Shown here piece by piece: positions 1-9,775 of a DNA stretch of 64,000 bases (within the stretch, counting starts at the first letter, position 1; each line of letters opens with the position of its first letter). The position numbers were made by a program, and so were the translations under genes. Under the pieces are notes generated by a model that did no database searches, had not been told where the DNA came from, and saw only the letters and a program-made list of their open reading frames with translations. Source of the DNA: Yoonia tamlensis (GTDB lineage: Bacteria; Pseudomonadota; Alphaproteobacteria; Rhodobacterales; Rhodobacteraceae); contig NZ_FOYP01000001.1 of assembly GCF_900115105.1 (NCBI RefSeq), positions 1,390,097 through 1,454,096 on the forward strand. The letters run 5' to 3'.

Positions 1-198
1 ATCAATCAGCGGATCGTCGCGGCGGGTTTCAAAACGGCGGATCTGGCGCAATACGGTTGACGGATGACAGGCGCATTCACGCGCAACCGCCCGTATTGAC
101 AGACCTTTTTGTGTATGCGCCAAGTAATTGCGCGCCGCATGCGGAACCCAAACCGGGAACCGCCCAGACCGCAGCGGTCCCTTTTGTGCAGTCATCAT
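1..198 (-). CDS. DUF6456-type helix-turn-helix protein, N-terminal part (runs off the window)
   Basis: The reading frame is open from an ATG at 198 to the left edge, so only about 66 N-terminal residues are visible. They contain the pattern VPHAARNYL, then a helix-turn-helix-like stretch (IRAVARECACHPSTVLRQIR) and then RRDDPLID. I recognise this as the start of the Rhodobacterales DUF6456-domain family, in which a DNA-binding-like N-terminus precedes the DUF. Two consecutive ATGs follow an AGAGGA ribosome-binding site. The gene is transcribed divergently from the DUF6477 gene, a common pairing in this order. Its function is unknown; a DNA-binding regulator is inferred from the helix-turn-helix-like segment. 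Confidence 0.75.
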   Translation of the reverse strand, partial: MMTAQKGPLRSGRFPVWVPHAARNYLAHTQKGLSIRAVARECACHPSTVLRQIRRFETRRDDPLID

Positions 199-444
199 CA
201 CGCGTCCTCTTTCGCAGGTTTCGATGCGCCAGCACAAAGCCGAAACCCCTACAAGCACATCGAAAAATCAACCTATGAATGCTTGGTTACCTAAGTGTTA
301 ACGGCCATGTTGGCCCGTCAACTATTCTTGCCAAAAGATAAACAAACCTGAGCGAAGCGTTCTTAACAAATCGGCATCCCGCAACACCCGCCCACGGCGT
401 GCCATAGTTCGGCGACTCGGTAATTTGCTTGGAAAGGATTGATT

Positions 445-747
445 ATGCTGGATTTGGAAACACGGATCGCCGCGCTCAAACGCCCCACGTTACTGGCACG
501 TGCGGCGCGCTTTGGCGTTGATGACTACCGGCGCGAGGTGCATTTGCCGCGTATTCTGGGGGTAGGTCACCTGCCGCGCCCTGCCGATGCAATCATGCGC
601 CTGCTTGATCACGAATCCCAGATGAATGCGCTGCGGATCGCACGCGCAGGCGACTACCGGCTGGCGCAACATGTCGACATTCTGATCGCGATCGCAGCCG
701 AGGCCCAATTGATGCGCGCAACCCGATTGCGGCTTGTCGCGCCCTAG
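445..747 (+). CDS. DUF6477 family protein
   Basis: A 100-residue protein rich in Ala, Arg and Leu, matching the small Rhodobacterales DUF6477 family (start LETRIAALKRPTLLARAAR, later an RLAQHVDILIAIAAEA helix). The ATG at 445 is chosen because GGAAAGG lies seven bases upstream; an in-frame TTG at 439 is less likely. Its stop codon overlaps the stop of the convergent methyltransferase gene by four bases. No function is known. The divergent placement beside the DUF6456 gene is the main context. Confidence 0.7.
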   Translation: MLDLETRIAALKRPTLLARAARFGVDDYRREVHLPRILGVGHLPRPADAIMRLLDHESQMNALRIARAGDYRLAQHVDILIAIAAEAQLMRATRLRLVAP

Positions 748-2294
748 CCGAATGCGTCGGGCATACTATCTTTTTTCGCGGCGACATAGGCGCGCAAACG
801 GGTCTCGATCTCGGCGTCCAAAGGTGGCTGCTGATAAGTATCAATCATCTTTTTGACCCGCACCGCGGCCAGCGTCTGCGTGTCGCGCGCGCCTTCTTCG
901 TCCCATGTCTCGAAGGGTTTATAGTCAAGTAGATCAGTGCGCCAGAAGGCGTTTTTAAAGTTAGCTTGCGTATGCGCGCAGCCCAGATAATGCCCGCCGG
1001 GGCCGACCTCGGCGATGGCATCCATCGCCTGCCCGTTTTCGGACAGATCCACGCCCCGCGCAAAATGGTGCAACGTACCCAGTTGATCCGCGTCCATCAC
1101 AAATTTTTCAAAGGATGCAACCATCCCGCCTTCAAGCCAGCCACAAGCGTGCAACATAAAGTTCACGCCAGACAAAAGCCCCATCTTCAAGCTGCTGCCG
1201 GTTTCATAGCCCGCCTGCGCATCGGGGAGCTTTGATCCGCAAAAAGACCCCGCAGAACGGTAAGGCAGCCCCATCCGCCGCGCCAGTTGCCCAGCCCCAT
1301 AGGTGATATGCTCAGCCTCGGGCGTGCCAAATGTCGGCGCGCCAGAATTCATGTCGATCGAGGTCACCATGGTGCCGAAAATCGCCGGCGAACCGGGGCG
1401 CACCAATTGTGAATAGGCCACGCCGGCCAGCACCTCGGCCAATGTCTGCGTTAATGTGCCTGCGACCGACACAGGGGCCATCGCACCACCAACAATGAAC
1501 GGGCTGATGATCGACGCTTGGTTATTTGCCGCATAGACCTCGAGCGCGCCCATCATCGTGCTGTCAAATGTCAGCGGAGAGTTAATATTGATCAGCGAGG
1601 TCATCACTGTGTGGTCGCGCACAAATTCCTTACCGAACAGGATTTCACACATTTCAACGGAATCCTGCGCGCGCGATGGTTCGGTCACGGCGCCCATAAA
1701 CGGTTTGTCGCTATAGACCATATGCGCAAGCAGCATATCCAGATGCCGCTTATTCACCGCAATATCAGTCGGTTCGCAGACGGTTCCGCCCGAATGGTGC
1801 AGCCATTTCGACATATAGCCCAGTTTCACGAATTTTTCGAAATCCGCGATTGTCGCATAGCGCCGCCCGCCTTCGACATCACGCACAAACGGTGGTCCGT
1901 AAACCGGCGCAAGCACAAGCGTATTGCCGCCAATTTCCACATTGCGCGCCGGATTGCGCGCGTGCTGGGTAAATTTTGACGGCGCCGTCGCACAAAGCTT
2001 GCGCGCAAGACCGCGCGGGATTCGCACCCGTTCGCCGTCAATTTCCGCACCGGCAGCGCGCCAGCGTTCCAGCGCGGCAGGGTTATCAACAAAATTGACG
2101 CCGATTTCCGCCAATACGGTTTCCGCATTGGTTTCAATTGTTTGCAGCGCTTCTTCGGTCAACACCTCGTAATTGGGGATGTTGCGTTCGATGTATTTCG
2201 CAGTCTCGATGCTGATGGCTGTGCGTTCGGCACGGCGCGCGGCCCCGCCGCCGCCACGTGCGCGCCGCCCTGTTGTTACTGGTGCATCTGACAT
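744..2294 (-). CDS. Trimethylamine methyltransferase (MttB) superfamily protein, non-pyrrolysine
   Basis: A 516-residue protein of the MttB/COG5598 superfamily. These enzymes transfer a methyl group from a quaternary or tertiary amine to a corrinoid protein. Family signatures include [13 protein letters not shown], the [10 protein letters not shown] region and the glycine-rich [14 protein letters not shown] segment near the C-terminus. There is no in-frame amber codon, so it is not the pyrrolysine-containing archaeal-type MttB but belongs to the wide MtgB-like branch, for which glycine betaine and related betaines are the known substrates. No corrinoid protein gene is adjacent. The ATG at 2294 follows AAGGGAAA; a longer frame to 2393 lacks a ribosome-binding site. 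The Gly/Arg-rich N-terminus ([12 protein letters not shown]) is unusual. The substrate cannot be deduced. Confidence 0.9.
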   Translation of the reverse strand: MSDAPVTTGRRARGGGGAARRAERTAISIETAKYIERNIPNYEVLTEEALQTIETNAETVLAEIGVNFVDNPAALERWRAAGAEIDGERVRIPRGLARKLCATAPSKFTQHARNPARNVEIGGNTLVLAPVYGPPFVRDVEGGRRYATIADFEKFVKLGYMSKWLHHSGGTVCEPTDIAVNKRHLDMLLAHMVYSDKPFMGAVTEPSRAQDSVEMCEILFGKEFVRDHTVMTSLININSPLTFDSTMMGALEVYAANNQASIISPFIVGGAMAPVSVAGTLTQTLAEVLAGVAYSQLVRPGSPAIFGTMVTSIDMNSGAPTFGTPEAEHITYGAGQLARRMGLPYRSAGSFCGSKLPDAQAGYETGSSLKMGLLSGVNFMLHACGWLEGGMVASFEKFVMDADQLGTLHHFARGVDLSENGQAMDAIAEVGPGGHYLGCAHTQANFKNAFWRTDLLDYKPFETWDEEGARDTQTLAAVRVKKMIDTYQQPPLDAEIETRLRAYVAAKKDSMPDAFG

Positions 2295-2463
2295 GGTGTT
2301 TCCCTTTGCTATTGGCACCAATTTACCAACGCCCGAATTTTCGCCATGTATGCTTTGCGCCACTTTCCAATCGAAAACGACATTCACCGACAAAGCAAAT
2401 TCGCGCCCGTTGAATCGCCCGCACCCTCTTGCACAAACGGGCGTCTGGCTTTACCGAAGCGCC

Positions 2464-4023
2464 ATGGAAAACAGCACCCACGAACGCCTTCTCATCATTG
2501 ATTTTGGCAGCCAGGTTACGCAGCTGATTGCGCGCCGCCTGCGCGAATTGAATGTCTATTGCGAAATTCACCCCTTTCAACTGGTGACAGACGCGTTTTT
2601 GGCGGAATTTGCGCCAAAGGCCGTGATTTTGTCAGGTGGCCCCGACAGCGTGACCCGCGAAGGGGCACCGCGCGCGCCGCAATCCGTCTTTGATCTGGGC
2701 GTGCCAATTTTGGGCATCTGCTATGGCCAGCAAACGATGATGACCCAATTGGGCGGCAAGGTCGTTTCCGGTCACGGCACCGCTGAATTCGGCCGCGCCT
2801 ATGTCACCCCGAAAGACCCGCTTGATCTGTTGCAGGGTTGGTTCACCGCCGACAAAGAACAGGTATGGATGAGCCACGGCGACCATGTGTCTGAAATCGC
2901 ACCCGGCTTTGATGTTTACGGCACATCGCCCAATGCACCGTTTGCGATCACCGCAGATGTGTCGCGCCATTTCTACGCAGTGCAATTCCACCCAGAGGTC
3001 CACCACACCCCGAATGGCGCCAAATTGTACGAAAACTTTGTGCGTATCGCGGGGTTTACGGGCGATTGGACGATGGGCCTTTACCGCGAACAGGCGATTG
3101 CCGCGATCCGTGAACAGGTTGGCGATAAACAGGTCATTTGCGGTCTGTCCGGCGGGGTTGATTCATCTGTTGCCGCCGTTCTGCTGCACGAGGCGATCGG
3201 TGATCAGCTGACTTGCGTCTTTGTCGACCACGGCCTGCTGCGCTTGGGCGAGGCCGAAGAAGTCGTGACCATGTTCCGCGACAACTATAATATGAAACTG
3301 ATCCACGCCGACGAACAGGAATTGTTCTTGGGCGAATTGGATGGCGTCAGCGACCCCGAAACCAAACGCAAGATCATTGGCCGCCTGTTCATCGACGTGT
3401 TCCAGAAATACGCCAATGAAATCGAAGGGGCCGAATTTCTGGCCCAAGGCACGCTGTACCCTGATGTGATTGAATCCGTGTCATTTTCCGGCGGCCCTTC
3501 GGTGACGATCAAATCGCACCACAATGTCGGCGGGTTGCCCGAAAAAATGGGGCTCAAGCTGGTTGAACCCTTGCGTGAATTGTTCAAGGACGAAGTGCGC
3601 GCGCTGGGTGCAGAACTTGGGTTGCCGGCCAGCTTTATCGGGCGTCACCCGTTCCCCGGGCCGGGCCTCGCCATTCGTTGCCCCGGCGAGATTACTCGCG
3701 AAAAGCTGGAAATTCTGCGCAAGGCTGATGCCGTCTATATCGACCAGATCCGCAAACACGGGCTGTATGACGAGATCTGGCAAGCATTTGTCGCCATCCT
3801 GCCTGTGCGCACCGTTGGCGTGATGGGCGACGGGCGGACCTATGATTTTGCCTGTGCGTTGCGTGCGGTCACGTCTGTTGACGGGATGACGGCGGATTAT
3901 TATCCGTTCACCCATGAATTTCTTGGTGAAACCGCCACGCGGATCATCAACGAAATCCAAGGCATCAACCGCGTGACCTATGATATCACATCAAAACCAC
4001 CCGGCACGATCGAATGGGAATAG
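2464..4023 (+). CDS. guaA: GMP synthase (glutamine-hydrolysing)
   Basis: Converts XMP to GMP with glutamine and ATP, the last step of de novo guanine nucleotide synthesis in the cytosol. The 519 residues match the usual length. The order is a class I glutamine amidotransferase domain ([14 protein letters not shown], nucleophile in GICYGQQ, catalytic QFHPEVHHT) and then the ATP pyrophosphatase domain (P-loop [13 protein letters not shown]) and the C-terminal dimerisation domain ending KPPGTIEWE. The ATG at 2464 gives the standard N-terminus; the open frame continues about 290 bases further upstream but that extension is not conserved-looking. It overlaps the next gene by 10 bases. Confidence 0.98.
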   Translation: MENSTHERLLIIDFGSQVTQLIARRLRELNVYCEIHPFQLVTDAFLAEFAPKAVILSGGPDSVTREGAPRAPQSVFDLGVPILGICYGQQTMMTQLGGKVVSGHGTAEFGRAYVTPKDPLDLLQGWFTADKEQVWMSHGDHVSEIAPGFDVYGTSPNAPFAITADVSRHFYAVQFHPEVHHTPNGAKLYENFVRIAGFTGDWTMGLYREQAIAAIREQVGDKQVICGLSGGVDSSVAAVLLHEAIGDQLTCVFVDHGLLRLGEAEEVVTMFRDNYNMKLIHADEQELFLGELDGVSDPETKRKIIGRLFIDVFQKYANEIEGAEFLAQGTLYPDVIESVSFSGGPSVTIKSHHNVGGLPEKMGLKLVEPLRELFKDEVRALGAELGLPASFIGRHPFPGPGLAIRCPGEITREKLEILRKADAVYIDQIRKHGLYDEIWQAFVAILPVRTVGVMGDGRTYDFACALRAVTSVDGMTADYYPFTHEFLGETATRIINEIQGINRVTYDITSKPPGTIEWE

Positions 4024-4310
4024 CGGGAAAATCGGGCAATGTGCGCCTTACCGGAACTATCACAATTCCGGTGGCGCAGATTGCGGATCTGCAGCCCCTG
4101 CTAGAAGAACATATCGCCCTGACCCGCGCAGAGCCGGGGTGCCTGCATTTCGACGTGACCCAAGACGCCAAAACACCCGCACTGTTCCATGTCAGCGAAT
4201 TATTCACGGATGCAAATGCATTTGACGCGCATCAGGCCGCAGGCCGCGCGCGGGCATGGGGGCCTGCAAGTGCCGGATTGACACGCGATTTTTGCAAAGA
4301 AATTCTCTAG
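4014..4310 (+). CDS. Antibiotic biosynthesis monooxygenase (ABM) / YgiN-like domain protein
   Basis: A 98-residue single-domain protein with the ABM ferredoxin-like fold signature: a first strand (LTGTITIPV), the [18 protein letters not shown] region, then [19 protein letters not shown]. Small ABM proteins are cofactor-free quinol monooxygenases or related enzymes; the substrate is not predictable. Its start lies inside the end of guaA, so the two are probably co-transcribed and translationally coupled. No signal peptide is seen. Confidence 0.85.
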   Translation: MGIAGKSGNVRLTGTITIPVAQIADLQPLLEEHIALTRAEPGCLHFDVTQDAKTPALFHVSELFTDANAFDAHQAAGRARAWGPASAGLTRDFCKEIL

Positions 4311-4363
4311 ATGGTTGCATTTCACCGCTTGCAATCACGGCTATCACAGGCGCAACTGTCACG

Positions 4364-5239
4364 ATGAATAACACCCTCAAAGCCGCGCTTTGGATGCTTG
4401 CCGCCATTGCCTCATTTACCAGCATGGCCGTCGCAGGGCGGGCGGTCAGCGGTGATCTTGATACGTTTGAAATCATGCTGTTTCGCAGCCTGACCGGAAT
4501 TGTCATTGTCTTGGTCGTTGCCAGCGTCACGGGCAATCTGGGGCAAATCGGGCGTAACAAGCTTGGCCTGCATATGCTGCGCAACATTTGCCATTTTACG
4601 GGGCAAAATCTGTGGTTCTTTGCGATTGCGACGATTCCTCTGGCGCAGGTCTTTGCGCTTGAATTCACCACACCAATTTGGGTGATCCTCTTGGCCCCGT
4701 TGATATTGCGCGAAAAAATGACAGCTGTCGGCATGTTCAGCGCGCTTTTGGGGTTTGTCGGTGTGTTGATCGTTACCCGTCCCGATACAGCCGTGATGAG
4801 TCCGGGACTGATTGCAGGCGCGATCTGCGCGATCTTCTTTGCGCTCTCTGCGATTTTCACCCGCAAGCTGACATTAACCGAACCGATTACCGTCATCATG
4901 TTCTATTTGACAGTGACCCAAGCCGTCTTTGGCCTGATCTGCGCGGGCTACGACGGCGATATCACCCTGCCAACCGGCACCACCATCCCGCTGATCATCC
5001 TGATCGGTTTTGCGGGGCTATTCGCGCATTTCTGCCTGACCACCGCACTTAGCATTGCGCCGCTTAACGTTGTGATGCCGTTCGATTTTTTCCGCCTGCC
5101 GACGATCGCTGTTGTCGGGATGATCTGGTTTGACGAGCCAATTCAAATGATGGTTTTTGCGGGCGCTGCGCTGATATTTGGGGCCAATTACCTGAACATC
5201 AGCTACGGGTCAGCAAAACGCGGCCACGTTCATAAATAA
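4364..5239 (+). CDS. DMT superfamily EamA-family transporter
   Basis: A 291-residue inner membrane protein with about ten hydrophobic segments arranged as two EamA repeats, as in the drug/metabolite transporter superfamily (exporters of amino acids, purines or other metabolites). The ATG at 4364 places the first transmembrane segment (LWMLAAIASFTSMAVA) at the N-terminus. It follows the ABM gene by about 50 bases in the same direction and may be in one transcript with guaA. The substrate is unknown. Confidence 0.9.
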   Translation: MNNTLKAALWMLAAIASFTSMAVAGRAVSGDLDTFEIMLFRSLTGIVIVLVVASVTGNLGQIGRNKLGLHMLRNICHFTGQNLWFFAIATIPLAQVFALEFTTPIWVILLAPLILREKMTAVGMFSALLGFVGVLIVTRPDTAVMSPGLIAGAICAIFFALSAIFTRKLTLTEPITVIMFYLTVTQAVFGLICAGYDGDITLPTGTTIPLIILIGFAGLFAHFCLTTALSIAPLNVVMPFDFFRLPTIAVVGMIWFDEPIQMMVFAGAALIFGANYLNISYGSAKRGHVHK

Positions 5240-5309
5240 CTAAACAGTTCAGTTTATTGCAATTTTATGACGCCACGTTCCGAACCCTCGACTGACGCAG
5301 CGTCAAGAA

Positions 5310-5336
5310 TTGACGCAAACCTTGCGTGATCCATAG
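5310..5336 (+). promoter_or_regulatory. Possible promoter of the FadL-type gene
   Basis: TTGACG at 5310 is followed, after a spacer of about 17-18 bases, by a weak -10 candidate near ATAGGG. It precedes a 5' leader that holds a six-codon open frame (5358-5378) with its own GAGGAG site, whose stop overlaps the FadL start as ATGA. The -10 match is poor, so this is tentative. Confidence 0.3.
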
Positions 5337-5374
5337 GGTCACATCACGAGGAGATTCATGACAGGGATGAGGAC

Positions 5375-6424
5375 ATGAAAAACGTAATGACCGTCAGCGC
5401 AGCACTGCTGCTGACAACCACAATCGCACATGCGGGCGGGCTAGACCGTTCAGGACAAAGCATCAGTTTTATCTTTGAAGAGGGTGATGCAGCTTTCGGA
5501 TCATTCGGGATCGTAAGCCCGACAATTAGCTCTGATCCAGAAGCGGCTGCCGGTGATACGGGCCAGAACTACACAAGTCTGAGCTTTGGTTACAAGCGCG
5601 CAATTAACGATAACATTGAACTGTCTGTGATCTTTGACCAGCCATTTGGCGCGGACATTGCGTATGAAACCGGCCCGCTTACCGGCACTAACGCAAGCGT
5701 GACTTCAAACGCGATCACCAGCATCTTGCGCTATTCTGCAAATGAAAACATCAGCGTTTATGGCGGTTTGCGCCTGCAATCGCTGCAAGGCGAAGCCGCT
5801 GTTCCGGCAGCCGCGTATACGCTCACAACAGATCCGTCATATTCTGGCGGCTATCTGGTTGGTGCCGCATACGAACGCAAGGATATCGCGTTGCGCGTTG
5901 CGCTGACATATAACTCGGCGATTGAGCACACGCTTGCTGGCGAAGAAACCTCGCCGATTCCGGGCGGGCCGATCACAGATTTCGACGTCACAACGCCGCA
6001 ATCTGTTAACCTTGATTTCCAGTCAGGCGTTGCCGCCGATACGCTTGTTTTTGGCTCGATCCGCTGGGTCGACTGGTCTGAATTTGATATTACGCCAGCG
6101 CGTTACGCCGGTGGTTCGCTTGTTGATTACTCCGAAGATGTGGTCACATATACTTTGGGTGTCGGGCGTCGCTTTAGCGATGTGTTCTCTGGACAATTCT
6201 CGGTTTCTTATGAAGAAGCACAGGGTGGTCTGGCGCCAAACCTCGGGCCAACTGACGGCTATATCAGCTATTCGATTGGCGGCGAATACAAGGTCAACGA
6301 CCAGACCAAGATCCGCGGCGGCATTCGTTATGTTGATATCGGCGATGCGACAACAACAGCCGGCATTCCTTTTGCTGACAACAGCGCAATCGCGATTGGC
6401 GCGAGTGTCGTTTACTCGTTCTAA
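5375..6424 (+). CDS. FadL/OmpP1-type outer membrane transport protein
   Basis: A 349-residue outer membrane beta-barrel of the FadL/TodX family, which moves long-chain fatty acids or other hydrophobic compounds across the outer membrane. A signal peptide (about 20 residues, ending AHA) precedes a GLDRSGQS N-terminus typical of FadL hatch domains. Alternating-hydrophobicity strands follow, and the protein ends in an aromatic residue (VVYSF), as expected for BAM recognition. It has its own terminator directly downstream. The ligand is unknown. Confidence 0.88.
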   Translation: MKNVMTVSAALLLTTTIAHAGGLDRSGQSISFIFEEGDAAFGSFGIVSPTISSDPEAAAGDTGQNYTSLSFGYKRAINDNIELSVIFDQPFGADIAYETGPLTGTNASVTSNAITSILRYSANENISVYGGLRLQSLQGEAAVPAAAYTLTTDPSYSGGYLVGAAYERKDIALRVALTYNSAIEHTLAGEETSPIPGGPITDFDVTTPQSVNLDFQSGVAADTLVFGSIRWVDWSEFDITPARYAGGSLVDYSEDVVTYTLGVGRRFSDVFSGQFSVSYEEAQGGLAPNLGPTDGYISYSIGGEYKVNDQTKIRGGIRYVDIGDATTTAGIPFADNSAIAIGASVVYSF

Positions 6425-6443
6425 GCGGTTTGCAATAATATGC

Positions 6444-6475
6444 AAAAGCCCCGTCATTATTTGGCGGGGCTTTTT
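6444..6475. terminator. Bidirectional rho-independent terminator
   Basis: A stem of GCCCCG/CGGGGC (6448-6453 with 6465-6470) is flanked by AAAA and TTTTT. It can terminate the FadL transcript on the plus strand and the lipid A operon on the minus strand. The lpxB stop codon overlaps its right edge. Confidence 0.85.
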
Positions 6476-7592
6476 ATTTGGGCATCCGGTCCAGCACGGC
6501 TTGCGCGGCACGTAGCCCCGGCGCCTGCCCGCCCGCCCCAAGCCGTTTCATCGTCGCACGCATGGCATCTGTTTGGGCCTCCGGATTGCGCAGGGTTGCA
6601 ACCACCGCATCGGCAATCGGTCCGGCCTCGCAGTTTTTACCAATAAATTCAGGAATCACACGGGTTTCCGAGACCAGATTAACCAGCGTCACCGTATCGA
6701 TCCGCAACATGCGTCCGATAATTATCCTGCTCAGCCACGCCATATCATAGGCGATCACCATTGGTGTTTCGCTGGCGGCAAGTTCAAGTGAAACCGTTCC
6801 GGACGCAGCTAACGCGACATCCGCGCGCCGGAACCACGCCGCTTTATCCACTGAGCCGGGGGGCAGGATGGCGAGCGGCACGTCCCATGTGGCGGTTTTT
6901 TCGCGGACCAGATCGACAACGCCCGCAGTGGTGGGCACAACAAACATCGCATCAGGGATCTGCGCGGCGATCAGCTTGGCTGCCTCGCCAAACCGGTCGG
7001 ACAGCCGCCCGACCTCGCCTTTGCGGCTGCCTGGTAGCAGCAGGACAACCGTGCCCTGCCCCAGCGCGTCGGCCTGTTCTTGCGTTGGAATCGGATCGGT
7101 CACAACCGGATGCCCGACAAAATCGCAATCCATGCCCGCGGCCTGCATATAAGGTGGTTCAAACGGGAAAAGTGCGAGCACATGATCAACATGCGCGGCC
7201 ATTTTTTTGGCCCGTCCAGGCCGCCATGCCCAAACAGTCGGGGCGACGTAATGCACGGTGCGGATATCGCTTTGCGCCTTGACCAGTTTCGCAACCCGCA
7301 GACAAAAATCGGGGCTGTCGATAGTGATCAACACATCGGGTTTGGTGGCAAGAATTGCATCCGCCATTTCCCTAATACGCGCCTTAAGTGCGCGGTATTT
7401 GGGCAGGATTTCAGCCAAGCCCATTACGCTCAGCTCGTCCATCGGAAAGCGGCTGACCAGCCCTTGGGCCTGCATCAACGGCCCGCCAACCCCGTCAAAG
7501 GTCACATCGGGACGCAACTGTTTCAGCCCATCCATCATGGCTGCACCCAATTTATCGCCCGATGCCTCGCCCGCGATAACAAAGACCTTCAT
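6474..7592 (-). CDS. lpxB: Lipid-A-disaccharide synthase
   Basis: Joins UDP-2,3-diacylglucosamine and lipid X into lipid A disaccharide at the inner membrane's cytosolic face. The 372 residues have the usual length and the family N-terminus VFVIAGEASGDKLGA, then PTVWAWRPGRAKK and LLLPGSRKGEV. The start at 7592 is chosen over 7616 because it overlaps the lpxI stop as ATGA and gives the conserved N-terminus. It is the last gene of the envelope operon. Confidence 0.97.
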   Translation of the reverse strand: MKVFVIAGEASGDKLGAAMMDGLKQLRPDVTFDGVGGPLMQAQGLVSRFPMDELSVMGLAEILPKYRALKARIREMADAILATKPDVLITIDSPDFCLRVAKLVKAQSDIRTVHYVAPTVWAWRPGRAKKMAAHVDHVLALFPFEPPYMQAAGMDCDFVGHPVVTDPIPTQEQADALGQGTVVLLLPGSRKGEVGRLSDRFGEAAKLIAAQIPDAMFVVPTTAGVVDLVREKTATWDVPLAILPPGSVDKAAWFRRADVALAASGTVSLELAASETPMVIAYDMAWLSRIIIGRMLRIDTVTLVNLVSETRVIPEFIGKNCEAGPIADAVVATLRNPEAQTDAMRATMKRLGAGGQAPGLRAAQAVLDRMPK

Positions 7593-8467
7593 GCGCCACC
7601 TCTGGGCCGGACCCATAAAAACATGCCCTGCGCGTCAAGAACCTTGCGAACTGTGGGCAGGTCCAAAACCATGACGCCGCCCGCCTCGATCACGATTCCG
7701 TCGAGCCCCGCTTCGGCTGCCATCATCACCGTGCGTAGCCCGATCAGCGGCAGATCGGCGCGTTGATCTTGGTCGGGTTTTGGAGCCTTGAACAGGATGC
7801 CACCCTTGCGCGCGCCCTGCCCGTCTGGTGCACGCTTCAGGAATTTTTTGACCGCATTGCGCAGATCAACCGCCGCATCGGCCATCCAATCATCGGCAAC
7901 AGGCGCGCAAAGTTTTAGCAGCATCGCGTCCGTGCCTTGCGCATCCTCGCGCAGGATCACATTGCCCGCACGGATCACGCAAGCCTGCCCGCTATCGGCC
8001 CTGCCCATCTGCACAAGACAGGCCTCGCCCGCGAATGCATCATTGGAATGACCGGAAGCCGGCCCGATCTTGCTGCGCACACCGGGTGCCGGCAAAAGAT
8101 CGGGTGCGATCCGGTGCGCCGCGACCACCTGAAAGCCATGTTCTTCGATAATCGCAATGATGATGCGCAGCGCGCCGTCGTCGCCTTGGGTGAGGGCCGC
8201 TTGGACGCGCGGCACCAACGGCATTGTTGCCTTGTCGATCTGCGCGGGGTCGATTTGCGGGCGGCGCACGGCCCCTGCCATACAAATGCGGGTTACGCCG
8301 CGTGCGCGCAAATCGGCCAGAAAACTGCCCAGATGTTCCATCCGGAAAGTAATATCGACGGTCAGTTTCGGGGCAAAGCCACGCATCGCACAGATCAACG
8401 GGCGCTGCGGCAAACGTGCGACCAATGCGGGCGGCAAATCCCCCGTCCCTGCAATCAAAGCCAGCAT
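7589..8467 (-). CDS. lpxI: UDP-2,3-diacylglucosamine diphosphatase LpxI
   Basis: Hydrolyses UDP-2,3-diacylglucosamine to lipid X; this is the alphaproteobacterial alternative to LpxH. The 292-residue protein has the LpxI (DUF1009) signatures: N-terminal LIAGTGDLPPALV, central CMAGAVRRPQ and C-terminal GIVIEAGGVMVLD. It sits between lpxA and lpxB with one- to four-base overlaps, which fits its place in the pathway. Confidence 0.95.
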   Translation of the reverse strand: MLALIAGTGDLPPALVARLPQRPLICAMRGFAPKLTVDITFRMEHLGSFLADLRARGVTRICMAGAVRRPQIDPAQIDKATMPLVPRVQAALTQGDDGALRIIIAIIEEHGFQVVAAHRIAPDLLPAPGVRSKIGPASGHSNDAFAGEACLVQMGRADSGQACVIRAGNVILREDAQGTDAMLLKLCAPVADDWMADAAVDLRNAVKKFLKRAPDGQGARKGGILFKAPKPDQDQRADLPLIGLRTVMMAAEAGLDGIVIEAGGVMVLDLPTVRKVLDAQGMFLWVRPRGGA

Positions 8468-9249
8468 CAGCCCGGCGTCAGGAAATTGCGGTCAGTATCG
8501 CCAAGGATAAAGGCGACCATCTGCTGCACATAGTCGCTTTCGCTTTCTTCGCCCAATTTGCGGGCGCGGTCCTGAAATGTGCCTTCGCCATCACGCAGCA
8601 TCTGAAACGCGGCGCGCAATGCGGTGATATCGGCGCGCGCCACACCTTTGCGTTTAAGCCCGACAAGGTTCAGCCCGTCCAGAACCCCGCGCGGCCCTTG
8701 GACCAAACCATGCGGCACCACGTCATTTGTGACCATCGTCACCGCGCCGATAATGGCCCCCTTACCGATGCGCACCCATTGATGCACGCCGCAAAGCCCG
8801 CCGATGATCACATCGTCCTCGATCACGCAATGCCCTGCAATCGCAGAAGAATTGACCACGATCACACGATCGCCAATCTGCGCATCATGCGCAATATGAC
8901 AACCAGCCATAAACAGCCCGTCATCACCGACACGTGTTTCACCGCCACCTTGCGCCGTGCCTGTATTCATTGTCACATGTTCGCGGATACGGTTACGCGC
9001 CCCGATCCGCAGGCGGGTGGGTTCACCGTCGAATTTCAGATCCTGCGGAATTTCACCGATGACAGCGAAAGAAAACGCCACTGTGTCCGCGCCAATATGT
9101 GTGTCGCCATCAACCACAACATGGCTTTTGAGCACCACCCGATCCCCCAAGACCACATTGGCGCCAATCACGCAAAACGGACCGATGCTGCAATCAGCGC
9201 CGATCACAGCGCCGTCGGCAATCACGGCAGAGGGGTGGATGTTGCTCAT
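8467..9249 (-). CDS. lpxA: UDP-N-acetylglucosamine acyltransferase
   Basis: Transfers a 3-hydroxyacyl chain from ACP to UDP-GlcNAc, the first step of lipid A synthesis. The 260 residues show left-handed beta-helix hexapeptide repeats (for example [20 protein letters not shown]), the catalytic-region histidine in [12 protein letters not shown], and the C-terminal helical domain. The start overlaps the fabZ stop as ATGA. Confidence 0.97.
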   Translation of the reverse strand: MSNIHPSAVIADGAVIGADCSIGPFCVIGANVVLGDRVVLKSHVVVDGDTHIGADTVAFSFAVIGEIPQDLKFDGEPTRLRIGARNRIREHVTMNTGTAQGGGETRVGDDGLFMAGCHIAHDAQIGDRVIVVNSSAIAGHCVIEDDVIIGGLCGVHQWVRIGKGAIIGAVTMVTNDVVPHGLVQGPRGVLDGLNLVGLKRKGVARADITALRAAFQMLRDGEGTFQDRARKLGEESESDYVQQMVAFILGDTDRNFLTPG

Positions 9250-9710
9250 GCTTTTGGGATGTCCATCATTGCGGTGAATTCGGCCTCGGCAGCCATTTCG
9301 CCGTCAACCGTTGCCACGCCTTTGAAACGCCAGACCTTACCGCCCGGTTTTCCGCGCGTTGTTTCCACATGCATTTCCAGCACATCACCCGGCACGACCT
9401 TGCGGCGGAATTTGCAGCCGTCAATCGCCATAAAATAGACCAACAGATTGCCTTCGGTCAGGCCCAATGTTGCGCCGACCATAACGGCGGTGGTTTGGGC
9501 CATCGCCTCGACAATCGTGACGCCGGGCATGATCGGATTGCCGGGAAAATGGCCCTGAAAATGCGGCTCGTTCATTGTCACATTCTTGATCCCCACAGCA
9601 GAGGTCGTGCCATTGATGCTATGGACCTTATCGACCAGCAAAAACGGGTAGCGATGCGGCAGGATTTTCTGGATCAGCAGAATGTCGGCTTCGGTGACAG
9701 GGTCAGACAT
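9246..9710 (-). CDS. fabZ: 3-hydroxyacyl-ACP dehydratase FabZ
   Basis: Dehydrates 3-hydroxyacyl-ACP in fatty acid elongation and competes with LpxA for the substrate, which explains the linkage. The 154-residue hot-dog protein has [13 protein letters not shown] with the catalytic His, and then the [15 protein letters not shown] helix with the acidic partner in VEAMAQ. The lpxD gene that in most proteobacteria sits between ompH and fabZ is absent here; it lies at 31.4-32.5 kb. Confidence 0.97.
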   Translation of the reverse strand: MSDPVTEADILLIQKILPHRYPFLLVDKVHSINGTTSAVGIKNVTMNEPHFQGHFPGNPIMPGVTIVEAMAQTTAVMVGATLGLTEGNLLVYFMAIDGCKFRRKVVPGDVLEMHVETTRGKPGGKVWRFKGVATVDGEMAAEAEFTAMMDIPKA

Positions 9711-9775
9711 CTTTGGGGTATTCCTTGTATTTCGTCAAAACTGACTAGCAATTCCGTCGCACACGGGCAAGCGCG

